Shown here: in pieces, positions 1 through 5,988 of the stretch
Layout: each line of letters begins with the position of its first letter
How positions within the stretch are numbered: position 1 is the first letter of the stretch
DNA from: Acidobacteriota bacterium
GTDB lineage: Bacteria > Acidobacteriota > Terriglobia > Terriglobales > Acidobacteriaceae
Direction of reading: 5' to 3'
DNA: 6,279 bases
Assembly (NCBI GenBank): GCA_021781255.1
Contig: JAJXXG010000565.1
Coordinates: 1 to 6,279, forward strand
The notes under the pieces: model-generated
The model's database searches: none
Seen by the model: the letters and a program-made list of their open reading frames with translations, nothing else
What the model was told of the DNA's origin: nothing
Program-made: the position numbers and the translations under genes

Positions 1-264
1 CCTGCTCCCTTCAACTTTGGCGATGAATCGCGCACAGACCCGCAGTTGCGTGGGCCAAGCTTCACTCAGTTTGACACTGCGCTCGAGAAACACAACCAAG
101 TTAAGGATCTGGACGTGATGTTCCGTGCTGAAGCTTTCAACCTCTTCAACACAATTCACTTCTGGATGCCCGACACGAATGCCAATGATCTGACCTTCGG
201 CCAGGTACAAAGCACCACGGGAACACCGAGGGTTCTGCAATTTGCGCTCAAAATCACCTTCTGA
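1..264 (+). CDS. TonB-dependent receptor, C-terminal end (partial)
   Basis: This is the last 87 codons of an open frame that enters from the left edge and stops with TGA at 262-264. The motif FRAEAFNLFNTIHF, followed by a glycine/threonine-rich turn and the ending PRVLQFALKITF, matches the last strands of the beta-barrel of Oar-like TonB-dependent receptors that are abundant in Acidobacteriota. The terminal phenylalanine is the usual outer-membrane assembly signal for barrel proteins. In this family such receptors sit in the outer membrane and import or bind large ligands, often oligosaccharides, using energy from TonB/ExbBD. The plug and N-terminal carboxypeptidase-like domain lie outside the window, so the substrate cannot be read here. 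A TTG at 46 is only an internal codon, not a start, because the frame is open from base 1. A strong stem-loop terminator follows 20 bp after the stop. Next to glycosidase genes, a role in glycan uptake is plausible but inferred. Confidence 0.85.
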   Translation, partial: PAPFNFGDESRTDPQLRGPSFTQFDTALEKHNQVKDLDVMFRAEAFNLFNTIHFWMPDTNANDLTFGQVQSTTGTPRVLQFALKITF

Positions 265-284
265 GTGCGCACTACGGGAAATAC

Positions 285-372
285 GCCGGCTGGCTCTGAA
301 GTGTTCGCTCGACCTTGCACGACGTTGCAGGGAGATCGAGCCAGAGCCAGCCGGCTTGCTTTTCTGTCTTTC
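285..372 (+). terminator. Long stem-loop terminator after the TonB receptor
   Basis: A perfect 14-bp inverted repeat pairs 285-298 (GCCGGCTGGCTCTG) with 342-355. Inside it a second 6-bp stem pairs 307-312 (GCTCGA) with 336-341, and a third pairs about 313-319 with 326-332, leaving a small loop at 320-325. Only an 8-base left bulge (299-306) and a 3-base right bulge (333-335) interrupt the structure. The + strand continues into a T-rich stretch (TTGCTTTTCTGTCTTTC, 356-372). This fits intrinsic termination of the receptor transcript. On the - strand the arm is followed only by GTATTTCCC, so termination of the opposing GH43 transcript is possible but weaker. Confidence 0.8.
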
Positions 373-386
373 GCGCACTTATGGCT

Positions 387-439
387 CGCCTTGCGCACCA
401 TGGGATGATCGTCGGCGACGAGGAGCCGAGCGCCATCAT
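387..439 (-). pseudogene. Remnant of a response regulator N-terminus
   Basis: Read on the - strand, 431-387 encodes ARLLVADDHPMVRKA, a near-perfect match to the first strand and acidic pocket (DD, then HP.VR) of NarL/FixJ-family receiver domains. Just upstream, an ATGATGGCG (439-431) with a purine-rich AAGGAG at 458-453 looks like the old start and ribosome site, but it is one base out of frame with the receiver motif. A single-base frameshift therefore seems to have hit the start. After VRKA no frame continues with the rest of a receiver, and the TonB terminator begins 35 bp further on, so the gene is also truncated. It differs from the intact regulator at 4990-5625, which reads IFIVEDHHVVR, so it is not a recent copy of that gene. 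A chance match of about 11 consecutive consensus-like residues is unlikely but not excluded. Confidence 0.5.
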
Positions 440-630
440 TCCTGAGCGGTGACTCCTTGCGGGTTCCAGCCCGCTTCCATCGTGGGTTCGGAGCCCTATG
501 TTCCCGAGCGGAAACGACTCTGCTTGCTCTCAAGCTGCAGCGCCCGCCAAACGCTCTCCAGGTCGCCGCGCAAGACTGGCGCATGAGCACAGCTTCCTGA
601 AGGCGCCGAAGCGGCAGGGCCAGTACGCTT
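440..630. other. Intergenic stretch, no gene seen
   Basis: This stretch lies downstream of the GH43 stop. No frame on either strand gives a recognisable protein. It holds a short GC-rich inverted repeat, GCGGG (459-463) and CCCGC (470-474) with a 6-base loop, lying just upstream of the old ribosome site of the regulator remnant on the - strand. The stretch could contain eroded remains of sequence that once accompanied that regulator, but no kinase or other motif is left to show it. Confidence 0.5.
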
Positions 631-1644
631 CTACTTTCCCGATTCGCCGGAAGGCGCTGATTGTGTGACGCCGATCGCAACCGGTACGCCGAAGTCGGGC
701 GTGCCATCTTTGCGATAGCTGAACGTCTGGGCGCGAACAGAACGGCCTGCCGCAGTGAACTTGCTCGTCGTCTTTGCGGCGTAGAGAATCCAGTTCTGCC
801 GGCCGTCTGGAGAAGGAATAAACGTTCCTCGCCCTGGACCATAAACCTGATTGGCCGCGCTACTCTCAAATACCGGCCCGGACTTTTTCCAGTTAGCGGG
901 ATCGGTGATGTCTCCGCTGCCGGAGTAAGTGAGCAGGCCAAGGCAGTAAGCGGGGCTGGCCGTGTGACTGCCCGAGTAGACAATGAAGATACTTTGATCA
1001 TGATAGAGCGCAGTGGGCCCTTCGGTTACCGGCCAGCCCACCTTTTCCCAGGGTTGATCGGGGTAAATCAGTAAATTGGCCGCGCGCGCCAGGGTGAGCG
1101 GGTCCGACAGCGGCGCGATCCAAACGGCGTTGCGCCCGCCGGTTACGCTCACAAACATCAGATAAGACTTGCCGCCGACACGCAACAGTGATGGGTCGAT
1201 TGACGGCTTGCCCGTATCCACTCTTCCGGCAAACTTATAAGATCCACGTGGATCGATGCCCGTAGACTCGAGCGCGAAGATACCGTGACCGCTGTTGGCG
1301 CCGTCGGTCGTAGCGGTGAAGTAGATCCACCAGCGATCCCCGAACTGCCAGAGCGTTGGAGACCAGATTTGAGTGAAGAGCTTTTGCAATGGATCGGCCG
1401 GTGACGGAGTCCAGACAATCTCAGGCGCTTGCTGAAGATCCTCCATGCGCGGGCTCGTCCACAAAGTAATGTTCTTGCCCGTGGTGGCCAGGAGAATATA
1501 TTGATCGCCGTATCGAGTAATGAATGGATCGGCGTGATCGAGGAGCGGGTTGATGAGGGCGCCGTTCTGTGCCGATGCGGCCGGCAGAAGGAGAAGAAAC
1601 ATCCACAGACGAAGAACGCCGGTAATACTGTGCTGAATTCTCAT
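631..1644 (-). CDS. Secreted glycoside hydrolase family 43 protein
   Basis: A 337-residue exported hydrolase with a signal peptide: a hydrophobic core at residues 11-20, then PAASA with likely cleavage before Gln26. The rest is one five-bladed beta-propeller of GH43 type, the family of arabinanases, arabinofuranosidases and beta-xylosidases. The three expected acidic residues are visible: Asp39 in HADPFI (general base), Asp150 in SIDPSLL (pKa modulator) and Glu208 in VTEGPT (general acid). Other family hallmarks are NITLW near 58-62, WSPTLW near 94-99, AYCLGLLTY near 232-240, VYGPG at 267-271 and DGTPDFG near 313-319. The protein probably cuts arabinose- or xylose-containing plant polysaccharides in the periplasm or outside the cell; the exact linkage cannot be told. 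Position 272 is Arg (GPGRGTF), where many members have a metal-site His. No carbohydrate-binding module follows. ATG at 1644 is chosen because it gives a full signal peptide, although no clear ribosome site precedes it. The gene is divergent from the sensor operon. Confidence 0.88.
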   Translation of the reverse strand: MRIQHSITGVLRLWMFLLLLPAASAQNGALINPLLDHADPFITRYGDQYILLATTGKNITLWTSPRMEDLQQAPEIVWTPSPADPLQKLFTQIWSPTLWQFGDRWWIYFTATTDGANSGHGIFALESTGIDPRGSYKFAGRVDTGKPSIDPSLLRVGGKSYLMFVSVTGGRNAVWIAPLSDPLTLARAANLLIYPDQPWEKVGWPVTEGPTALYHDQSIFIVYSGSHTASPAYCLGLLTYSGSGDITDPANWKKSGPVFESSAANQVYGPGRGTFIPSPDGRQNWILYAAKTTSKFTAAGRSVRAQTFSYRKDGTPDFGVPVAIGVTQSAPSGESGK

Positions 1645-1656
1645 ACAAACGATCTT

Positions 1657-1666
1657 AGAGGCCTCT
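1657..1666. repeat. 10-bp perfect palindrome upstream of the GH43 gene
   Basis: AGAGGCCTCT lies 13 bp upstream of the GH43 start codon. It overlaps a weak -10-like TAAGAT (read on the - strand, 1657-1652). A protein bound here would block that promoter, so an operator is possible. A palindrome of this length can also arise by chance, and no second copy was seen in the window. Confidence 0.3.
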
Positions 1667-1681
1667 GCCTTTTTGCGGCAG
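1665..1681. repeat. Short inverted repeat in the divergent intergenic region
   Basis: CTGCC (1665-1669) and GGCAG (1677-1681) are separated by a 7-base T-rich loop. It would form a small hairpin in any GH43 leader transcript. It partly overlaps the neighbouring palindrome at 1657-1666. Its function is unknown. Confidence 0.25.
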
Positions 1682-1688
1682 CAGTTTC

Positions 1689-1700
1689 CCTGAAGTCAGG
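1689..1700. promoter_or_regulatory. Candidate regulator site, 5-2-5 inverted repeat
   Basis: CCTGA-AG-TCAGG is a perfect inverted repeat with a 2-base centre, between the divergent GH43 and sensor genes. Dimers of NarL/FixJ-type regulators often bind inverted half-sites with a 2-base spacer, so this is a possible target of the regulator encoded at 4990-5625. That link is inference: the half-site does not match the known NarL heptamer, and no second copy was found upstream of the other hydrolase. Confidence 0.3.
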
Positions 1701-1819
1701 CTGATGAATCAAGGTGAGGTCGGTTGCGTCCAAAAAGATTAAAGGATCTGCGCAGGCCGCTCAGGGAGTGCCGCGTGAGCTTTAGCGCGCATCCAAGACG
1801 AGGCATTTTGCTGACCCGC

Positions 1820-1825
1820 TACAAT
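1820..1825 (+). promoter_or_regulatory. -10 box (TACAAT) for the sensor operon
   Basis: TACAAT matches 5 of 6 bases of the TATAAT consensus and is preceded by GC. It ends 6 bp before a GTG codon in the frame of the binding protein, so transcription would begin at or next to the start codon, giving a leaderless or nearly leaderless message. No good -35 element is seen at the usual distance (about 1796-1802 reads AGACGAG), which suggests activator help or a weak promoter. Confidence 0.5.
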
Positions 1826-1831
1826 ACTCGC

Positions 1832-2845
1832 GTGCGTAACTTCGTCTCCATCGATCCATCAGCCCGGCGGGGAGCTGCAGCGCGGCAGTGGCTGGCCCGA
1901 TGCAAAATGCTGCTGCTGGCTCCGGTCTTGATTGGATCCGCTTGCCGGCAGCATGTCACTCCCAGGCAGATTGACGTTGTTTTCAGTCACAACGATCGCG
2001 CGCTTCTGAATGAGCATGTCGGAATCGCGGAAGCGGCAGCACACAATCGTCTCGGCGTGGGATGGAATGGGCCGGCGAACTGGGATGTCAAGACGCAGAT
2101 TGACCTGATGGAAGCCGCGGTGCGCGATCATAGCTATGGAATCGCGGTCGACCCCGCCAGCAGGTTCGCCATCAACACGGCCATCCGTGATGCGCTTTCG
2201 ACGCGCATCCCCGTAGTGGTTCTGCTCGATCCCGTGTACATTGCGCCTTCGCCGCACCTCTATTTTGTTCTTGAGGATACTAAGGCCAGCGCAGCCCTGG
2301 TGTCGGCGCGCCTCAACCATATCGTGAAGGGCGCCGGAGAAATCGCAATCCTTGGCGGAGACCCGTTGCTTCCTGGAAGCATAGAGCGGCATCAGGATCT
2401 GGTGACGGAGTTGCGCAGCTCCTGTCCGGAACTGGTGGTTGACGATCATCAGGGCGGTCCGTCCGGTTCGGGCTATCTTGAGATCAGCACCGAGCAGATC
2501 CTGCGCCGGCATCCTCATTTGAGTGCGATCGTCGCGCTCAATATGCAGGCTGGGCTGGCCGCATACGCAGCAATCCATAACGACCGCGTCCGCAAGGATG
2601 TGCATCTGATCGTCTACGATCAGAGCGACGAATTGTTCATTCTTCTGCGCCGCGGAGAGATTGACGCGCTCATAGTCCAGAGCATGCGCACGATCGGGAG
2701 ACAGGCGGTGTCGGACATAGTCGCAGACCGACGCGGCACGCATCCACCTGAAGCGATCTACGTGAAGCCGCTCCTGGTTACCCGCGAAAATATCGATGAC
2801 GAGGCGATCCAGCAGAATCTGCAAATGAATCTTCCATCACCGTGA
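1832..2845 (+). CDS. Exported sugar-binding-protein-like sensor component
   Basis: A 337-residue protein with an arginine-rich N-terminus, a hydrophobic segment (residues 26-37) and then Cys38 in IGSAC. It is probably exported; the Cys could be lipidated, but Gly at -3 is a weak lipobox. Residues from about 47 onward have the periplasmic-binding-protein type I fold of ribose/galactose-binding and LacI-like proteins: IDVVFS opening strand, NWDVKTQIDLMEAAV, YGIAVDP, IPVVVLLDP, then GEIAILGG, LSAIVALN and the closing IDALIVQ...GRQAV helix. No permease or ATPase is adjacent; instead its stop overlaps the start of a histidine kinase by 4 bp. It is therefore more likely a ligand-presenting partner of that kinase, as TorT is for TorS, LuxP for LuxQ and ChvE for VirA, than a transport component. 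GTG at 1832 is chosen because it fits the -10 box at 1820 and keeps a positive N-region. The frame is open upstream to a TTG at 1724, and ATG 1907 would leave no charged N-terminus. The sugar ligand is unknown. Confidence 0.8.
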   Translation: MRNFVSIDPSARRGAAARQWLARCKMLLLAPVLIGSACRQHVTPRQIDVVFSHNDRALLNEHVGIAEAAAHNRLGVGWNGPANWDVKTQIDLMEAAVRDHSYGIAVDPASRFAINTAIRDALSTRIPVVVLLDPVYIAPSPHLYFVLEDTKASAALVSARLNHIVKGAGEIAILGGDPLLPGSIERHQDLVTELRSSCPELVVDDHQGGPSGSGYLEISTEQILRRHPHLSAIVALNMQAGLAAYAAIHNDRVRKDVHLIVYDQSDELFILLRRGEIDALIVQSMRTIGRQAVSDIVADRRGTHPPEAIYVKPLLVTRENIDDEAIQQNLQMNLPSP

Positions 2846-4980
2846 AACGTACAACCACAATACGGTTATTACTCGTGAGTCTTGCACTTATCTGCGCCGC
2901 GGGCGTGTTTCTGCTGCAGCGGAACAGTCGCCGTTTCTCCCTTCCCTACCGAGACGCCTTTGCAAAGCAGGAAGCCGGCGAATGGGAGCCCATGGGAGGC
3001 TACTGGAGCGTAAGGGAAGGACAGGTTGTCAACCGCTCGGACGAACCAGGAGCCAAGCTGATAACTGGTTCTCCACTTTGGACGAACTATCAGGTTGACA
3101 CCGACCTTGAACTCCGCGCGCACGGAGGAGACGTAGGTCTGGCTCTACGGATCAACGACCCCAAAATGGGCATCAATGCCTACCGTGGCTACTATGTGGG
3201 CATGCGCAGCGTCGATTCCGCAGTTGTGGTTGGCCGTTCCGATAACGGCTGGCTGGAAGGCCGGCCGGTTCCTATGAGCGGCGGCGTTCAAACCGGCGTC
3301 TGGTATCACCTGAAGGCAGTTGTAGTGGGCTGCGAGATTGCGGCGGAAGCGACCAACCTGAGCAGCCATCAAACCACGTTCGCGGCGTTTCGCGACAGTC
3401 CCGCAGGCTGTATCCCCTCGGGTAAGATCGGCCTGAGATCGACTGACACGAGCGGCGCCTGGAAGGATATACAGGTAAAAACCGCAACCAGCGTGGATCT
3501 GCAGCCCATCCTCCAACACGTATCCCTGATCGACTCGCCGCAATACCCGATCCGGGAAGAAGCGTATTCGCGGATGAGGATGAAATATTTCCCCGACTAT
3601 CCTCATTTTGAATACAGCGGCGCCGCGGAAACTTCGTTCACGGCATCGGCGCCTCCGCTTGTGCCGGTGGAGTTGCTGCGGACGCAGCGTTACATAGGCG
3701 AGTCTGTGCGCATCCTTGGGTTAGTCACATTTACCGATCCGATTTATGTTCAAGACGCTACAGGCGGTGTGCTGCTGCAGGTCACCAATCCAGAATCAGT
3801 CAACATCGGCGATGAGATTGAAGTGACGGGACAGGTTGTCAGCGGCGGATTCAGTCCTGTGCTTTACGGACGGGAGGTTCACCTGTTGCGCGAAGCGAAT
3901 GCCGCGTCGCCGGTCTCAATCACCGCAACAGAAGCAGCCAGCGGCGCTCATGCCGGCACTCTGGTGGAAGTTACCGGCGTGGTGAACAAGCGGTACCGGC
4001 TTGCAAACGGGAGCGTTCAGCTTGAATTGACTGACCCGGCGCAGAAATTCGCCGCTCTCCTTACGGGAAATCTATTCAACGAGGCCTCGCAGAGCTGGAC
4101 AGCCGGGAGCACAATCCGCGTACGAGGCATCTGTACCATGAATCCCAAAGGATCATCCGAGAACAGCTTCCTGATTCTGGTTGCTTCGGCCTCGGATGTG
4201 TCTGTGATCTCCGGTCCCCCGTGGTGGAGTGGGTGGCGGCTTGCCCGCACGATTGCTTTTATTCTGTTGCTTGCCGCGAGCGGGACTTATCTCTTTATCC
4301 GGCTTGAACAGTCCAAGCACCGAGCGGTTCTACACGAAAGAGAGCACCTGGCGCACCAGATGCACGACACGCTGGCTCAGAGTTTTGCGGGTGTAGGTTA
4401 TTACCTGCAGAGCATACGCCGATCGCTGCGCGAGGTTCCACAGCTCCCGGCCGAACTGCTGGGTGAGCTGGATGTTGCCTGCGATATGGTGACCAACACA
4501 CATCGAGAGGCGAGCGCCAGTATCGCCGCCCTGCATCCCGACGGCAACGGCGACCTGCTGAACCTGTTACAGCGCGCCGCAATTGCCATGTTAGGTGGTG
4601 AGCGCATTCCGATTACGCTCCAAAGGGAGGGAGCGCAGCGTCCTGCCTCGCCCACCGTAACCGATGCCTTGTTTCATATTGGCCGGGAGGCGATCAGCAA
4701 CGTCCTCAGGCATTCCGCGGCGACAGAGATGATTCTGAGGCTCCAGTTTCAATCCAAACAACTGCTTCTTTCAGTTCAGGACAATGGATGTGGCTTTGAC
4801 GCTGACGAGCAGGAGGGCGGATTCGGGCTGCAGTCGATGCGCCGGCGCTGCCGGGCCATCGGCGCGGAATTTCAAGTACGGTCGAGCCCTGGATCCGGCT
4901 GTACCGTAAGTATTCGCGCGCCGTACAAAGTTCCCATGGCCGCCGCCGGCAAGCTGCGAGCGTTTCTGGGGCTGCGCTGA
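2842..4980 (+). CDS. Sensor histidine kinase with lectin-like and OB-fold ectodomain
   Basis: A 712-residue inner-membrane kinase starting at GTG 2842, inside the stop of the binding-protein gene (GTGA overlap), so translation is probably coupled. Order: transmembrane helix 1 (about 8-25); a beta-sandwich region (about 35-215) resembling concanavalin-like/DUF1080 sugar-binding folds, with GGYWSV, GGDVGLALRIND, YRGYYVG and KIGLRS and two cysteines (164, 190) that could pair; two OB-fold-like repeats (about 283-350 and 370-455, marked by VRILGLVTF, EIEVTGQVV, LVEVTGVV, IRVRGIC); transmembrane helix 2 (about 466-486); then a HisKA_3 dimerisation domain with phospho-acceptor His508 in HQMHDTLAQSF. 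The HATPase domain has the N-box REAISNVLRHS (Asn620), DNGCGF (Asp647), GGFGLQSM and GSGCTVSI, all intact. This is the NarX/DesK kinase class, which pairs with NarL-type regulators, and one lies tail to tail just downstream. The ectodomain suggests carbohydrate or protein-partner sensing; the ligand is unknown. Confidence 0.9.
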   Translation: MKRTTTIRLLLVSLALICAAGVFLLQRNSRRFSLPYRDAFAKQEAGEWEPMGGYWSVREGQVVNRSDEPGAKLITGSPLWTNYQVDTDLELRAHGGDVGLALRINDPKMGINAYRGYYVGMRSVDSAVVVGRSDNGWLEGRPVPMSGGVQTGVWYHLKAVVVGCEIAAEATNLSSHQTTFAAFRDSPAGCIPSGKIGLRSTDTSGAWKDIQVKTATSVDLQPILQHVSLIDSPQYPIREEAYSRMRMKYFPDYPHFEYSGAAETSFTASAPPLVPVELLRTQRYIGESVRILGLVTFTDPIYVQDATGGVLLQVTNPESVNIGDEIEVTGQVVSGGFSPVLYGREVHLLREANAASPVSITATEAASGAHAGTLVEVTGVVNKRYRLANGSVQLELTDPAQKFAALLTGNLFNEASQSWTAGSTIRVRGICTMNPKGSSENSFLILVASASDVSVISGPPWWSGWRLARTIAFILLLAASGTYLFIRLEQSKHRAVLHEREHLAHQMHDTLAQSFAGVGYYLQSIRRSLREVPQLPAELLGELDVACDMVTNTHREASASIAALHPDGNGDLLNLLQRAAIAMLGGERIPITLQREGAQRPASPTVTDALFHIGREAISNVLRHSAATEMILRLQFQSKQLLLSVQDNGCGFDADEQEGGFGLQSMRRRCRAIGAEFQVRSSPGSGCTVSIRAPYKVPMAAAGKLRAFLGLR

Positions 4981-4989
4981 TGGGACCTG

Positions 4990-5625
4990 TCAGTCCTTCT
5001 CCAGATGCACGAGACCCTGTTGTATAGCCAGCGCAACGGCCTCAGTGCGGTGTGTGGTGCCGAGTTTCTGCAGGAGATTGAGGATATGATTGCGCACCGT
5101 ATTCTCGCTGATAAAGAGCTTCTCCCCGATCTCGCGGTTTCTCAGTCCGCGGGCAATCAGCTGCAGGATCTCAGCTTCACGACCGCTAAGCTGCGTGCGT
5201 GCGATGCGATCCGCCAACTGCTTGGAGATATGCGGCGGTATCCATTTTTGCCCGGCATGCACAGCGCGAATGGCTTGCAGGATCTCCTCCATGGTTGAGC
5301 TCTTCAGGATGTACGCCATGGCTCCGGCTTTCACAACGCTAAAGACATCCTCATCGGAGTTGTAGTTCGTGAGCACTGCGGTGCGAAGCTCGGGGCGTAT
5401 GCGCGCCAGCTCGGCGAGAAGAGCCACGCCGCCCATATCGGGCATGCGGATGTCGGTAAGCAGAACGTCCAATTCCATGCAGGGAAGAGCGCGCAGAGCT
5501 TCTTTGGCCGAAGCGGCGGTTCCAATAACCTTCATATCAGATTCGCCGCGGAGCATCGCTTCCAGGCCCATGCGCACGACGTGGTGATCTTCGACAATAA
5601 AGATTCTGATCGGATTCATTGCCAT
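4990..5625 (-). CDS. NarL/FixJ-family response regulator
   Basis: A 211-residue transcription regulator. The receiver domain (about 5-122) has the acidic pair Glu12-Asp13, phospho-acceptor Asp58 in LTDIRMPD, the switch Thr86 and Lys108 in YILKSS, so phosphorylation is expected to work. The DNA-binding domain (about 146-200) is a LuxR-type helix-turn-helix with LSGREAEILQLIARG, then NREIGEKLFISENTVRNH and the closing KLGTTHRTEAV. Its family matches the HisKA_3 kinase at 2842-4980, its probable partner. The two genes converge with only 9 bp between the stops, so they are not in one operon, which is uncommon for a cognate pair. ATG at 5625 is supported by GGAG 5 bases upstream; a second ATG two codons later is less well spaced. 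Likely targets, by context only, are the flanking hydrolase genes and possibly its own promoter. Confidence 0.93.
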   Translation of the reverse strand: MAMNPIRIFIVEDHHVVRMGLEAMLRGESDMKVIGTAASAKEALRALPCMELDVLLTDIRMPDMGGVALLAELARIRPELRTAVLTNYNSDEDVFSVVKAGAMAYILKSSTMEEILQAIRAVHAGQKWIPPHISKQLADRIARTQLSGREAEILQLIARGLRNREIGEKLFISENTVRNHILNLLQKLGTTHRTEAVALAIQQGLVHLEKD

Positions 5626-5630
5626 ATCAG

Positions 5631-5634
5631 CTCC
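5631..5634 (-). promoter_or_regulatory. Ribosome binding site of the response regulator
   Basis: On the - strand GGAG is followed by 5 bases and then ATG 5625. This spacing decides between the two in-frame ATG codons at 5625 and 5619 in favour of the first. Confidence 0.6.
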
Positions 5635-5723
5635 GGGAAGCTATCTAAAACAGAATACTTCCAAACAATCCCCGCAGAGCGCATAGTACAAAATGCCCAG
5701 TTCAAAATAGTGATTCGCTTACA

Positions 5724-5753
5724 TTGACTGCGCCGCAGCTCTGCACTTCTAAT
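5724..5753 (+). promoter_or_regulatory. Candidate sigma-70 promoter for the downstream hydrolase
   Basis: TTGACT (5724-5729) and TCTAAT (5748-5753) each match 5 of 6 consensus bases and are 18 bp apart. The predicted start near 5760 gives a leader of about 230 bases before ATG 5989. This is the best-matching promoter seen in the window, but whether it is used is not known. Confidence 0.5.
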
Positions 5754-5971
5754 ACGCAGTGGGAGTTCCCCCGGCTCCGCCGGTGGATACTTGCAAGCTG
5801 CTGAGCCATAGAAGCCATGAGCGCTCCAAGATGTACCAAAATATCCAGCAATGTAAGCCAGCCGAATGCACCTCTTAAAGCGAACCAGCCCGTTCAGGGG
5901 CGCAGTTGGCACTTCGCCAAGGCGATCATTGGTCCAGGCGCCGGATCAGATTCAACACCAGCAGAACTCAG

Positions 5972-5978
5972 AGAAGGA
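5972..5978 (+). promoter_or_regulatory. Ribosome binding site of the downstream hydrolase
   Basis: AGAAGGA ends 10 bases before ATG 5989. It is a clear purine-rich site and supports that start over the overlapping open frame in another phase that begins at 5817. Confidence 0.6.
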
Positions 5979-5988
5979 ATAGCAACCT

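Larger units (their letters stand above)
5626..5988. other. Divergent intergenic region between regulator and hydrolase
   Basis: This 363-bp stretch separates two genes that point away from each other and must hold both promoters. The left half (about 5640-5725) is visibly richer in A and T than the rest. A + strand promoter candidate lies at 5724-5753. The + strand leader would then be more than 200 bases long and contains a small hairpin, CCGGC (5771-5775) with GCCGG (5779-5783), a 4-2-4 inverted repeat GGGAGTTCCC (5761-5770) and an 8-bp palindrome CTTGCAAG (5790-5797). No known riboswitch was recognised. On the - strand, TACTAT (5689-5684) could be a -10 for the regulator but lacks a matching -35. 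Open frames across the stretch show no protein family. Confidence 0.5.

Noticed and set aside
156..1001. A 281-codon open frame on the - strand spanning the receptor end, terminator and GH43 3' end
   Set aside because: It crosses a strong terminator hairpin and overlaps two real genes. Only the short response-regulator-like stretch inside it has meaning.
1859..2824. A 321-codon open frame on the - strand across the binding-protein gene
   Set aside because: It is a mirror frame of a well-supported gene, rich in Arg, Asp and His codons complementary to it, with no recognisable family.
2842..4980. CRISPR arrays, insertion-sequence ends, tRNA or rRNA genes anywhere in the window
   Set aside because: No spaced direct repeats, transposase motifs, terminal inverted repeats or RNA gene signatures were seen on either strand.
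5655..5798. Imperfect direct repeat ATACTTCCAAAC (5655-5666) and ATACTTGCAAGC (5787-5798), 10 of 12 identical, resembling NarL heptamers
   Set aside because: By a rough count of pairs in a 363-bp region, a 10-of-12 match is expected by chance about once or more, and no copy was found at the GH43 promoter.
5616..5912. A 98-codon - strand open frame upstream of the response regulator
   Set aside because: No family, no good ribosome site, and it covers the promoter region; it also overlaps the regulator start in another frame.
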